A stretch of 33,094 bases of DNA from Parablautia muri (GCF_009917485.1 NZ_QZDT01000039.1:1-33094); one strand, 5' to 3'. Counted from the first letter of the stretch, positions 8,041-17,216 are shown. Numbers and translations: made by a program. Notes: generated from the letters alone by a model not told the origin.

Positions 8041-8784
8041 CTAATCCGCCTTTTGTCGGATATATAAAATATTACCCAATATTGTTCCCAGAAAATGCTT
8101 GCGTATCAACAGCTCATATTCCTCCCTATCTACATAATATTTTTTCCCCCAAGAAGAAATCCCAAAATAAATACGTCCATTTTCCTCTACAAGCTCCGCT
8201 ATTATAACATAATGGGCTGTTACCGTGCATTTTTTATGATACACACCATTTTCTTTTTGATAAAAAATAAGTCCCTGCCCTTTATTATTTTTTCCAAGCA
8301 AAACCGGGACACACATAATAACAGGAATATCATGGTCAAGCATTTCTACAATTCTTCCATAAAGCTTTCTACCGCTCAGCCCCCACTTGCCCCGCAGCTT
8401 CCATTGCTCCCTTCTGGAAAGCCGGTTAAATCTGCTCCAAAGGCGTATTCCACTCAATCCTTTATTTGCCCTGGCAGATATCTGCCCCAAGAAATTATAA
8501 ATGAGATTATAATAGACCTTATACTCCTCCTCTGAGAGGATCCTATTGATATAATTCTTATTCTCTCTGGTACAATATGCCTGGGAGCTGCCCCCGAGAT
8601 AAAGAAGCATATCTCCAAAAGCAGTTACGCCGCATCCTATCCTCTGCTTCCTGGCATCCCTCGAACCTGCAGGTGCACCTGCAAAGAAATTCTGGTCACC
8701 GCCATAAGTGATCTCACCGCTTTTATTCCGTCTTATCTGAACATATTGCCTGCTTAAACCTGTTATCCGACACATATATAGCAC
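8041..8784 (-). CDS. C39-like papain-fold protein, putative
   Basis: 247 residues with no obvious signal peptide or membrane helix. I do not recognise a named family. The pattern fits the peptidase C39-like papain fold: DQNFFAGAP then GCGVTAFGDMLLYLGG, where Cys51 sits as in the GCGPTA catalytic box; a later TAHYVIIAEL with His191; and SSWGKKYYVD near 210-219, matching the Asn/Asp-bearing strand that closes the active site. This is inference from spacing. The start has a good ribosome site (GAGGTG, 6-nt spacing). It lies 60 bp upstream of the MATE gene, probably the same transcript; C39 domains often process peptides for export, so a peptide-export pair is conceivable but unproven. Confidence 0.6.
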   Translation of the reverse strand: MLYMCRITGLSRQYVQIRRNKSGEITYGGDQNFFAGAPAGSRDARKQRIGCGVTAFGDMLLYLGGSSQAYCTRENKNYINRILSEEEYKVYYNLIYNFLGQISARANKGLSGIRLWSRFNRLSRREQWKLRGKWGLSGRKLYGRIVEMLDHDIPVIMCVPVLLGKNNKGQGLIFYQKENGVYHKKCTVTAHYVIIAELVEENGRIYFGISSWGKKYYVDREEYELLIRKHFLGTILGNILYIRQKAD

Positions 8785-8834
8785 CTCAAGCCTTTCACTT
8801 TTTCTACAAACATAGCTTTATTTTTATAATATCA

Positions 8835-8864
8835 TTGACAAGGTAAATTACGTTGTGATATAAT
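8835..8864 (+). promoter_or_regulatory. Consensus promoter of tRNA-Thr
   Basis: TTGACA (8835-8840), 18-nt spacer, TATAAT (8859-8864): both hexamers are perfect. It points at the tRNA gene about 100 nt downstream. Confidence 0.8.
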
Positions 8865-8870
8865 ACTAAA

Positions 8871-8967
8871 CAGTGATGTGAAAATACATTACAGGTTGCT
8901 GTGGTTCAATCCATGTGGTATTACATTGATAGAGAGATTCTTACCGGCAGCAGCAATTTCATACTAA
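8871..8967 (+). other. Structured 5' leader of the tRNA-Thr transcript
   Basis: About 97 nt between the expected start point and the tRNA. A 7-bp hairpin with one G-U pair forms from GTGATGT and ACATTAC just after the start. Near the end, AGCAGC at about 8948 can pair with the first bases of the tRNA acceptor strand (GCTGCT), competing with the tRNA fold. No ORF with a ribosome site is visible. Confidence 0.35.
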
Positions 8968-9040
8968 GCTGCTATAGCACAGTCGGTAGTGCGCAACATT
9001 GGTAGTGTTGAGGTCACCAGTTCGATTCTGGTTAGCAGCT
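8968..9040 (+). tRNA. tRNA-Thr (anticodon GGT)
   Basis: 73 nt that fold as a complete cloverleaf: acceptor GCTGCTA/TAGCAGC (7 bp), D stem GCAC/GTGC with loop AGTCGGTA, anticodon stem CAACA/TGTTG with loop TTGGTAG (anticodon GGT), variable loop AGGTC, T stem ACCAG/CTGGT with loop TTCGATT, discriminator T. The CCA end is not encoded. It reads ACC and ACT codons. It stands alone between a promoter and a terminator. Confidence 0.95.
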
Positions 9041-9044
9041 CTGA

Positions 9045-9102
9045 AAGACTATAAATAAAGGCTTTTCGAGGAAATCATTCTTTGAAATGTCTTTATTTTT
9101 TT
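9045..9102 (+). terminator. Terminator after tRNA-Thr
   Basis: AAATAAAG (9053-9060) pairs with CTTTATTT (9091-9098); the alternative AAAGAC/GTCTTT overlaps it. The 3' arm runs into a T-tract, as expected for an intrinsic terminator. Downstream, AGATAATC (9103-9110) and GATTATCT (9114-9121) form a further 8-bp palindrome. From 9122 to 9262 I see nothing else. Confidence 0.55.
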
Positions 9103-9262
9103 AGATAATCGAAGATTATCTTACTATCACGAACCAATGATTTTTTCTATCTCCTATCCATTTTGATGTAAAAAATTCGTAGTTTTGGAAAGAAGTCACA
9201 TTATTACCATACTATTCTATTAAAGGGCTGTCAATCCTTACATGTCAGTTATTGTAACAAAG

Positions 9263-9294
9263 GGAGCGGGATGATTTTAAAAACATCCCGCTCC
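9263..9294 (-). terminator. Terminator of the giant surface-protein gene
   Basis: GGAGCGGGATG (9263-9273) and CATCCCGCTCC (9284-9294) form a perfect GC-rich 11-bp stem with a 10-nt loop, about 75 nt after the stop codon of the minus-strand gene. The tail (CTTTGTT) is only moderately T-rich. Confidence 0.65.
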
Positions 9295-9367
9295 TCATTC
9301 TCTTTACCTTTATGCTTTTTTATTCCGTTATGCCTGATTTCGCCCCTGCCTTTTTAGTTCATAAACT

Positions 9368-12300
9368 TTATTCATCATCTTCTTCATGCTTACGTTTCTT
9401 ACGAGGCCAAAGTGCAACAATACCCTGCACAGAGGTCAAGCATAATCCTCCCCATAAAAGAATCGTTGAAGTATCCGCAGTTTCAGGCGCTCCCAGAGGC
9501 ACACCATCATCTAAAATGTACACAAAGTCCTCTTCTTCGCCATCCGGATCGGCAACCTTTATATAAGTTTTCGGAACACCTTCATCGCCAATGATCGTGA
9601 TCTTATCCGGGCTGTCCGAATCATTAGGATCTGGCAGTGCACGTGGCACATCATCTTCCGGAATATAAGTCCAGTTTTCATCCTCAGAATCCCATACTCT
9701 CACATAAGTACGAGGTACTCCATCATCATCTATTGTGATAATATCCGGGCTGTCTGGTATTCGTGGATCCGGTCTTGCTGTTGCCGTGGGCGATGCACTT
9801 GGACTTGCCGATACACTGGCTGTAGGCGTTGCCGTAGCCGATGCGCTTGGGCTTGCCGATGCACTGGCTGTAGGCGTTGCCGTAGCTGATGCACTTGGAC
9901 TTGCCGATGCACTGGCTATAGGGGTCGCTGTGGCCGATGCGCTTGGGCTTGCCGATGCACTGGCTGTAGGCGTTGCCGTAGCCGATGCACTTGGACTTGC
10001 CGATGCGCTGGCGGTAGGCGTTGCCGTAGCCGATGCACTTGGACTTGCCGATGCGCTGGCTGTAGGCGTTGCCGTAGCCGATGCACTTGGACTTGCCGAT
10101 GCACTGGCGGTAGGCGTTGCTGACGGTATAATCCGATTCTGGTCAGTGGGTGTCGGCGTTGCCGATGGGCTCGCGCTGGATGTTGCTGTTGGAGTCGCCG
10201 ATGGCGTCACACCGGATGTCGCTGTCGGAGTCGCCGATGGCGTCACACCGGATGTTGTTGTCGGAGTCGCCAATGGGCTCGCGCTGGATGTTGCTGTCGG
10301 AGTCGCCGATGGGCTCGCGCTGGATGTTGCTGTTGGAGTCGCCGATGGCGTCACACCGGATGTCGCTGTCGGAGTCGCCGATGGCGTCACTCTGGATGTT
10401 GCACTTGGAGTCGGTATACCTGCAGGTGTTTCATCCGGCGTACTTTGAGGACGCCCAGGTGTTCTTGCCGGTGTATTGGTCGGACTTTCACTAGGTGAAG
10501 CCGATGGTGTATTGGTCGGACTTTCACTAGGTGAAACCGATGGCGTGCTTGTCGGCGTTGGCTTTTTCGTATTCGTAAATGTCACGGTATTTCCTGTTAC
10601 GTTTCCCGCATCCTTTACAGGATAAATAATTTTTATCCCCTTTATTTCAGGCGTAAGCACTGAAATACTCTGCCCTGGTGCCGCAACTGTGGTTTGCTTT
10701 AATTCCACACTGATTTCATACACATGATTATCATAAGTAATTTCTGATTGTTCACTGCTTTTTTCAACTATATAATAAGTGTGGGTTCCAATCCCTTTGT
10801 CTTCAGGCTTAAACAAAATATGCCCGTTTTCATCGTTCTTAGCTACAGGTGCGGCCAGTTTGGTCTCATCTATGGTAACTTTTCCATCTTTAACAGGATT
10901 TTCATGCAACAAATAGAATTCAAATTCACCGCCCTTTAATGCAAGGGATTTTCCATCTTCATCTTCATATAGCTTCTCGGCAGCCAAAGACCACTCGCTG
11001 CTATCTCCTCCTTCTCCCATAATAAGCGATCCATTACTCATAATACCGCCGCCATTGGTAGTGGATGTATTTCCTGAAATTTCCACCGCTTTCTTAGCGT
11101 AAGCCGCCGCTTTATCCTGTGCGGAGGGATTGGCCTTTAATCCCATCAATTCGCTTGCTGCTGCATAACTGTCCCGTCCAACCTGTGCGACTTTATTTCC
11201 ATCAGCATTTCCACTCCAATTCGCGCTGCCGCCTCCCAGCATCACACCAAAAACAATACTGTTGTGTCTGCCAAAATAATCGCTATACTGTGTGAACACG
11301 CTTACATATTCCGATGGTATGTTATCCTGCTTATTAGGGTTGGAAGGATGCGATGAACCATTTGCAGTATTGTCATAAATGGCCGGTCCCTTCAAAGTAA
11401 GAATACTTATATCACTTGTTGTACAGCCGCCCACACCGCCGCCATAGCCATAAGCACTATTCTTCGTTACCATAGCATTCTCAACGGTCAGCTTTGCAAA
11501 ACTGTTAATAAATATTCCGCCACCTCCCCAATCTTGCGTGGTATGCGTTTCATTTCCTTTAATAGCTCCGCCGGTAATGATATTTTCTCTCACACTATCT
11601 ATACGTATTCCGCCGCCTTCGTGCTGCTCTGCGGTATTGTTGGTAATTTCACCGCCTGTCATAATCAGCGTTCCGGAATAACCAGTAGCACCATTTGCAC
11701 CGCATACCTCAATGCCGCCGCCGGAATATTCCGCCGTATTCCCGGTGATCCTGCCGCCGGAAATAATCAGCTTTCCACCGGCAAAGATACCGCCGCCTCC
11801 ACAGTTGACGCCTCCGCCATCTTCCGATATACCTTTTTTAGATATGGAAAGAGCTTTATTTCCACGGATGTAGCCTCCACTCACCTCTAGCGAACCATTA
11901 TCCGTATTATCTGCAAAATAAATTCCTCCCCCGTTTTCATCTGCGGTATTCTCCTCAATTGTACCTCCTTGTATATAAGAAGCGCTAACTGCCTCCAGAT
12001 AAACACCGCCTCCATCGCCTGATGTTGTATTACGGGAAATGTTTCCACCTTTGACAAAAAGCTTCGAGGAAGTAGATGAAATATAAATACCACCGCCATT
12101 TTCATTTGCTTTATTATAGGAAATACTCCCTCCTTCAAGATTACACTCAATTGCCGTTAAATAGGCGCCTCCTCCAAGTTCCGTAACATTATTTCTTTCA
12201 ATAGCAGCTTTGCCGCTGATATGAATATCATTATAACGCGCATAAACGCCACCGCCATTTTTGGCTTTATTATTGCAAATTGTTCCACCCATGATGTTGA

Positions 12301-14629
12301 CGGAAGTATAGTCTGTAAAAATTCCTCCACCATTTGTTTCTACTTCATTATCCTCAATGGCTCCACCTTCTATTTTCAGACTACCCCTCTCTACATAAAC
12401 ACCGCCGCCTCTTGTCTTGGCTTTATTATGGTCTATGCTGCCGTCAATAATATTTAAACCAGCGTTCTTGCAATAAATGCCGCCTCCATTTTCCTTATTA
12501 TTGCCGCCATTACCAGTAATGCGGCCTCCTTTTATATTAATGGTTCCGCCATCTGCATAAATACCGTGTTCACTGTGGGGAAAAGAAATCGTTCCGCCAT
12601 CCACATTCAATATGCCGCCATTTACCTTGATAGGTGATTCAAGTGTACTGGTTCCTGTGATCTTTCCCTCTGTACCACTGCTTCTAATCTCGTTATTTGC
12701 GCTAAACAGACTTACCGGTTTACCTAAAATGACCGCTCTATTTCCCCAAAGTCCGGCCCCGCCGCCAAATTGGGGTGCAATGAAGGCTGTGGTATCACCT
12801 GCACTGTCACTTGCAGTATCTACTACTTCATCTTTGATTGTAAGTGTGCCACTTCCACTTACAGTAAACAAAGTGCCCGTTCCGTTATAAGTAAGTGTAT
12901 ATTTGTTCAAATGAAACTCAAGATCATAATCAATGCTAAATCCCTCATTTACCTCAAAGCTGCCGCCTAAGATAATCGGTGACTGTTTATTGGCAATGGC
13001 CGCTTTCAGGCCTTCCGCATCTTTCACCCAGCCATTTCGGGATGTAAGCAGAACTTCCATCCGTATATCAGGGAGCATTTCAAAATCTATTTTTTCCACA
13101 TCCTCTGCTTCTTCTGCATCTTCCGTAAGGGACATTGTCGTTGGTCCATCGGCCTCATCAGCCGTCACATCCTGAACCGCCCTGAGGATAACGATATTTC
13201 CTTCCGTTGCACCTGCATTAAATTCTCCGCTTTCAATTTCCCAGGTGACATTCATGATTTCTTTTGTCTCGTGAACTTCCTCACCATCTTCATCTTCCAC
13301 GATTTCAAGCCTGACAGCTTCGATCTGTGTAGGCAGATAGTCCTCCTCCAACAAAGAAACTGTCATTCTCTGTTTAGACTCTACCAAAGTCATTGCCCAT
13401 TCTTTGCTTGAGTCATATTCCATTGTATACAGATCAGCCGCATCTCCGGGCACACTCTCTAATTCCTGTGCCTTCTCATCCGCCCAGTTCCATGCATATT
13501 CATAGGCAGTTTCAGCCTCTGCTTTGCGGCAGGCATAAATAACCATATAACAATCGTCCGTGTGAACGTGTTCTTCCATTCCGCAAATGGGTTCTTGTTT
13601 TTCTTCCGAATCGGAAAGATCCTCATCGCCATTCCCATCTAAAGTGTCCGTATTGACATCTGAATTCTGGTCATCCCCTATCTGGTCTGTCGTGCCATCT
13701 GTCGTATCAGATGAATCGGAAGATGCATTTTCTTCTTCCGAATCCGCCTCCTTGCCAGGGTTTTCGCTCAAAGGAATATTCGCGTTCAAAGAAGCATGCT
13801 CACTTATTTCCACCGTTTCTTCCTGATCGTTATTTTCATTTGTCTGTGTATCATCCTCTCCGGCATCAGGCTTCTGTGAATCCGGCAAATCAGACTCCGA
13901 TGTGTCTTCCGTATCTGTATCCGTATCTGTATCTGTATCAGGCTCCTCATCAGGTTCAGATGTAGCCTCCGGTATTTCTTCCGGCGTCTTATCCGGCATT
14001 TCTTCCGGTGTCTTATCCGGTGTTTCTTCCGGTATAGCCCCCGGCGTATTTTCCGGTACAGGCTCAGGTGTATTTTCCGGGGCCTCAATCTCCTCATCCG
14101 GCGATGCCGAAGGACTCTGGGTTGGTTCTTCGCTCGGTGTGGTTTCCGCTTCAGGACTCATTATCGGCGTGGGGCTTAAAGACGGACTTTCACTTTCCGA
14201 AGGAGTCGGTGTTGCAGAGACTTCCGGTTTTTCTTCCTCATTATAGCATTCTTCACTGTGTACATGTTCTTCTTTCTGGCAAATCAATATTTTTGCCATT
14301 GTTTCCTCACAGTAAAATCCATCTTCATTATGAATGTGCTCCGTTCCCTCCTCTAAAGAACAGATAAGCTCCGCTCCCTCCGGATAGGTATAGCATTCCA
14401 GTCCATGGACATGATTTTCATCTTCATCTGTACAATCCAGCGTGTATCCTTCATAACACGCAAATGTATGCACATGTTTTGTCTCGTCCACCTGCACCTG
14501 TTCTTCGTCAGCTGTCTCCGGCGTATTTGCTGCAAATACGCCCTTCGTTACATTCACAGGGCTCACCAATGCCAGCACCAATGCAATCGACAGGCATCGT
14601 TTAAAATTCTTTTTACAAACCCATTTCAT
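9368..14629 (-). CDS. Giant cell-wall-anchored beta-helix surface protein
   Basis: 1753 residues, secreted and wall-anchored. Order: signal peptide (about 1-34, cut near VFAA), HxHxxxCY-type Cys/His repeats (about 50-140, one more near 350), a Pro/Glu/Ser/Thr linker (about 140-340), a right-handed beta-helix of many GGGIY/GGGVY turns (about 620-1130), a pilin-like isopeptide domain (about 1215-1350, with GEFEFYLLHE and THTYYIVEKSSEQ), Ser/Ala/Thr/Pro repeats (about 1353-1630), and two copies of a short ...GVPxTYxxV... module before the anchor. The anchor is APETADTS, then a hydrophobic segment and a basic tail (RKKRKHEEDDE): a sorting signal where Ala replaces the usual Gly of PxTG. The upstream gene contains a sortase. 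A probable adhesin or glycan-binding stalk; the ligand is unknown. AGGGGG precedes the ATG. Confidence 0.9.
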   Translation of the reverse strand: MKWVCKKNFKRCLSIALVLALVSPVNVTKGVFAANTPETADEEQVQVDETKHVHTFACYEGYTLDCTDEDENHVHGLECYTYPEGAELICSLEEGTEHIHNEDGFYCEETMAKILICQKEEHVHSEECYNEEEKPEVSATPTPSESESPSLSPTPIMSPEAETTPSEEPTQSPSASPDEEIEAPENTPEPVPENTPGAIPEETPDKTPEEMPDKTPEEIPEATSEPDEEPDTDTDTDTDTEDTSESDLPDSQKPDAGEDDTQTNENNDQEETVEISEHASLNANIPLSENPGKEADSEEENASSDSSDTTDGTTDQIGDDQNSDVNTDTLDGNGDEDLSDSEEKQEPICGMEEHVHTDDCYMVIYACRKAEAETAYEYAWNWADEKAQELESVPGDAADLYTMEYDSSKEWAMTLVESKQRMTVSLLEEDYLPTQIEAVRLEIVEDEDGEEVHETKEIMNVTWEIESGEFNAGATEGNIVILRAVQDVTADEADGPTTMSLTEDAEEAEDVEKIDFEMLPDIRMEVLLTSRNGWVKDAEGLKAAIANKQSPIILGGSFEVNEGFSIDYDLEFHLNKYTLTYNGTGTLFTVSGSGTLTIKDEVVDTASDSAGDTTAFIAPQFGGGAGLWGNRAVILGKPVSLFSANNEIRSSGTEGKITGTSTLESPIKVNGGILNVDGGTISFPHSEHGIYADGGTINIKGGRITGNGGNNKENGGGIYCKNAGLNIIDGSIDHNKAKTRGGGVYVERGSLKIEGGAIEDNEVETNGGGIFTDYTSVNIMGGTICNNKAKNGGGVYARYNDIHISGKAAIERNNVTELGGGAYLTAIECNLEGGSISYNKANENGGGIYISSTSSKLFVKGGNISRNTTSGDGGGVYLEAVSASYIQGGTIEENTADENGGGIYFADNTDNGSLEVSGGYIRGNKALSISKKGISEDGGGVNCGGGGIFAGGKLIISGGRITGNTAEYSGGGIEVCGANGATGYSGTLIMTGGEITNNTAEQHEGGGIRIDSVRENIITGGAIKGNETHTTQDWGGGGIFINSFAKLTVENAMVTKNSAYGYGGGVGGCTTSDISILTLKGPAIYDNTANGSSHPSNPNKQDNIPSEYVSVFTQYSDYFGRHNSIVFGVMLGGGSANWSGNADGNKVAQVGRDSYAAASELMGLKANPSAQDKAAAYAKKAVEISGNTSTTNGGGIMSNGSLIMGEGGDSSEWSLAAEKLYEDEDGKSLALKGGEFEFYLLHENPVKDGKVTIDETKLAAPVAKNDENGHILFKPEDKGIGTHTYYIVEKSSEQSEITYDNHVYEISVELKQTTVAAPGQSISVLTPEIKGIKIIYPVKDAGNVTGNTVTFTNTKKPTPTSTPSVSPSESPTNTPSASPSESPTNTPARTPGRPQSTPDETPAGIPTPSATSRVTPSATPTATSGVTPSATPTATSSASPSATPTATSSASPLATPTTTSGVTPSATPTATSGVTPSATPTATSSASPSATPTPTDQNRIIPSATPTASASASPSASATATPTASASASPSASATATPTASASASPSASATATPTASASASPSASATATPIASASASPSASATATPTASASASPSASATATPTASVSASPSASPTATARPDPRIPDSPDIITIDDDGVPRTYVRVWDSEDENWTYIPEDDVPRALPDPNDSDSPDKITIIGDEGVPKTYIKVADPDGEEEDFVYILDDGVPLGAPETADTSTILLWGGLCLTSVQGIVALWPRKKRKHEEDDE
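9780..10118 (-). repeat. 48-bp tandem repeats (about seven copies) in the surface-protein gene
   Basis: Seven near-identical units encode the 16-residue repeat TASASASPSASATATP. Units differ by few bases and two amino acids (an Ile and a Val variant), suggesting recent expansion. They form an extended wall-spanning stalk next to the anchor. Confidence 0.85.
10160..10412 (-). repeat. 36-bp tandem repeats (about seven copies) in the surface-protein gene
   Basis: Units of 12 residues of type TPTATSGVTPSA alternating with TPTATSSASPSA. They lie between the pilin-like domain and the 48-bp array. The alternation of GVTPS and SASPS units implies duplication of blocks larger than one unit. Confidence 0.8.
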
Positions 14630-14721
14630 AACAGTTCCCCCTTACTTCGAATTTTTGTAAAATCCATGCTTTTTATATATTGTTTATATCCGGTACAACG
14701 CTTTTTGCTTAACCACATCAA

Positions 14722-14742
14722 AAAGCCAGATAGATTGGCTTT
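14722..14742 (-). terminator. Hairpin with T-run upstream of the surface-protein gene
   Basis: AAAGCCA and TGGCTTT form a 7-bp stem; on the minus strand the 3' arm continues as a T-run. It is 93 nt upstream of the surface-protein ATG. It could end readthrough from the sortase gene or act as an attenuator. A possible promoter (TTGTAC with an AT-rich -10) lies between it and the gene. Confidence 0.45.
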
Positions 14743-15010
14743 CAAAATAAAATACAGTGTAGATAAACATATGAAGCGCCATACCGGTTCATTTTTGAAA
14801 AAATGCCGTCACACTCGCACTAACTTCTTGCAAATACCAACCCCATAGCAAGCCAACGGCCATCCAACTTGTAACGCAACAGAGCACATGCTGCAAGACA
14901 GCGAAACATTAAGTTTGTAATAGTTCCTTTTGCACATCACTTCTTATAACGTCAATCCATATGCCCCATATTTGAAGCACACCCTCCGGCTTGTTTTACA
15001 AAAATAAAAA

Positions 15011-15075
15011 GCATAAATTTCTGGAATGGTATAACTGGATTTGCTAAAACAATTACACGTTCCGTAGATTTATGC
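15011..15075 (-). terminator. Long-loop hairpin with T-run downstream of the MATE-sortase gene
   Basis: GCATAAAT (15011-15018) pairs with ATTTATGC (15068-15075), and inner TTCC/GGAA bases extend the pairing past an internal loop. On the minus strand the stem is followed by TTTTTATTTTT. It is either the terminator of the MATE-sortase transcript or the end of a short untranslated RNA. The large loop is atypical for a plain terminator. Confidence 0.45.
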
Positions 15076-15258
15076 CATTTCAAATATGTTACAAAATAGA
15101 TAACAGAAATGATATTACTGCTTTGCCACAAAATTCATCGATGCTTTTAAAGAAAATTTTGCAGCTAGAATTCTATTTCAAACTATTTATTTTTCAATGT
15201 ACTAATTTTATATGTATTATATTAGCCCCTTGTGCTTTGTGTCCCTGCAAGACAAATT

Positions 15259-15277
15259 ATATTGAATCATTCAATAT
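15259..15277. promoter_or_regulatory. 19-bp perfect dyad (9-1-9) overlapping a TATAAT
   Basis: ATATTGAAT-C-ATTCAATAT is a perfect dyad in the 766-bp gap between the sortase and surface-protein genes. On the minus strand a TATAAT (15261-15256) overlaps its edge, with only a weak -35. This geometry fits a repressor operator on a promoter reading toward the surface-protein gene. The rest of 14630-15395 holds no ORF with a ribosome site that I can support. Confidence 0.45.
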
Positions 15278-15395
15278 GAGGATAGCACAAAATATATTGT
15301 TTTGCAATAAAAATGTTACATGAATTGTCTGCAATATCGAATCCATATTTAATATTTCATTCCGAATATTCCTTATCCTTCTATCACTTCCCAGC

Positions 15396-17216
15396 CTATT
15401 TTTTTCTGCATGCCACCACAACAAATCGTCCGTCATCTGTGTGATAGCTGCAGGTTGACAGAGTTAAAATTTCATCGCCGTACGCCGCCTCCACACCGGT
15501 ATCATACAGAGCTGCTTCTTTTACTTTTTTTATGTACTGGTCAAAAATCTCCTCCCGGCTCAAATCCGTATACCAATAATACCGAAACACTTCCTCCTGT
15601 GTATCTTTCGGATATATTTTACTGTAGAAGGCTGCCAAAACCTCATATTCCTTTTCCTCATAGAGCGTATCATAACTGATAACGGGATGTTCTTTGGCGT
15701 ATTCCAAAGTCGTATATCCTGGCAGAGAACCAAACATAGTCCCATTTTTCATATGATGGCCGTAAACAATTACGTGAGAAGCCTCTGGCAGACAATTCTC
15801 GCCGATAAAAAGGCTTCCGCTGTTTGCTTCACTTCCGTCAAAAGCTCGATGCAGATAATATTCCGGTTCATCCGGCGTATACATAACCGGATAGTCTACG
15901 GCCGTCCCTTCAATCTTAAGCCAACCGGCCAAATCACTATTTTGTTCCCACAAGCTTGCATACTGGGCCAGAATTGGCAGTTCCACATCTTCCTTGGTTT
16001 CCTGTATTTCTTCGGTCTTTGCTGTTTCTTCAGGCTCCTGCCTCTGCGCATCTTCTTCTGATACTTCTTTCTCTTTCGTTTCCTGCATTTCTTTTTCCGA
16101 AGACAGGAGCGCTTCATCCCTGGCCTGCTGTATCAGCTGATTCGCTTCTTTCTCATGATAAGCCTGCTCTAAATCTCTAACCAGCATGGTTGCCGATACG
16201 GGAAAAAAGATGACGCATACAAGCAGCCCCACGTACTGCCAGCTTTTACGCTTTATATCCTCAACAGATGCCGCTTCGCTAAATCCGTGCACACATATAT
16301 AATATATGCAAAACGACAGGGCCACCATCAGGGTATCCACGCACACCTGCGGCCAAATCATATCACGCATTTCTCCCACACGCTCCGGTAAAAGCAGCAC
16401 CGGAATATTAAACACCGCCCAGCGCACCATGCCAAAAAACAGAAGTACGCCTGCAGGCAAAATCGCCGCACGTAAAATAGAATGAATATTCTTTCTCTCC
16501 GGCATCCCGTTTCCAGCTTTTACCGCACCGGAGAGTTTCCCTTTTATGACAAATACGATATAAAAAAAGTACACGCATCCAATACAGTTTGAAATAAGGG
16601 TGGCTATTCCTGCTCCCAATACTTCGCTGCCCTCCGGCAAGACCAAAAACATGACAATTGGGTCCAGGATTATGTTCACCAGGCCTCCCAGCATAATCCC
16701 AAAGCCTGCCACCTTTAATGCACCGATGCTGCGAATCAGGTTTGAGAGTACATTGGAAATTGCCATAGGCAGACCTCCAAGCACAATGACGCAAAGCGCA
16801 TACTGCCGCGCATATAAATATGTATCTTTACCGGCTCCAAGAAAACTCAGAAACGGCCTCATGAAGACAAACATTATAATAGAAAATATAACTGCGGATG
16901 TAACAGAAAAATAAAAACTGAAAAAAGAGGCTTTCTTGATTTCGATCAATTTTTTCTCGCCCAATATCTGTGAGATAAATGCGCCCGTGCCTATGCCAAC
17001 CACCCCTGCAAGCGCCAGGAAGATGTTAAACACAGGTAAAATCAGGGAAACACCTGCAATCATATAGGGATTGCCTGTTCTTCCAAGATAAAAGATATCC
17101 GCCATGCCATAAACCAGAATTACAATCTGGCAGAATATTGTAGGCAGCGCCGCCTCCTTTACCGCCTTAGGAACGGCCGCCAGCTCTGAAATTTTCTTAT
17201 GATTCTTTTTTGCCAT
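15396..17216 (-). CDS. MATE half-transporter fused to class B sortase
   Basis: One uninterrupted frame joins two families (numbering from the upstream GTG at 17258, 620 residues). Residues about 36-240 are the first six-helix lobe of a MATE transporter (ALPTIFCQIVILVYGMADIFYLGRTG in pieces; GVGIGTGAFISQILG). The second lobe is absent. From about 258 follow three other membrane helices (about 262-283, 305-325, 340-361), a charged Glu/Lys linker (365-428) and a class B sortase domain (432-620). The latter has YGHH (His501), TLSTC (Cys603) and GRFVV (Arg611), the complete catalytic triad. Sortases cleave sorting signals and attach proteins to the wall; the linker would place the domain outside the membrane. 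I prefer ATG 17216; neither start has a strong ribosome site. It lies upstream of the surface-protein gene on the same strand. Confidence 0.85.
   Translation of the reverse strand: MAKKNHKKISELAAVPKAVKEAALPTIFCQIVILVYGMADIFYLGRTGNPYMIAGVSLILPVFNIFLALAGVVGIGTGAFISQILGEKKLIEIKKASFFSFYFSVTSAVIFSIIMFVFMRPFLSFLGAGKDTYLYARQYALCVIVLGGLPMAISNVLSNLIRSIGALKVAGFGIMLGGLVNIILDPIVMFLVLPEGSEVLGAGIATLISNCIGCVYFFYIVFVIKGKLSGAVKAGNGMPERKNIHSILRAAILPAGVLLFFGMVRWAVFNIPVLLLPERVGEMRDMIWPQVCVDTLMVALSFCIYYICVHGFSEAASVEDIKRKSWQYVGLLVCVIFFPVSATMLVRDLEQAYHEKEANQLIQQARDEALLSSEKEMQETKEKEVSEEDAQRQEPEETAKTEEIQETKEDVELPILAQYASLWEQNSDLAGWLKIEGTAVDYPVMYTPDEPEYYLHRAFDGSEANSGSLFIGENCLPEASHVIVYGHHMKNGTMFGSLPGYTTLEYAKEHPVISYDTLYEEKEYEVLAAFYSKIYPKDTQEEVFRYYWYTDLSREEIFDQYIKKVKEAALYDTGVEAAYGDEILTLSTCSYHTDDGRFVVVACRKK

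Noticed and set aside
8880-8935. A degenerate second tRNA before tRNA-Thr (GGTTCAATCC motif)
   Set aside because: The T-arm-like motif has no matching stem of five pairs, and no acceptor or D arm can be drawn.
9735-10448. Long open frame on the plus strand across the repeat arrays
   Set aside because: It is the antisense shadow of the Ser/Ala/Thr/Pro repeats; repetitive units keep all frames open. It has no ribosome site and its product is a pure repeat.
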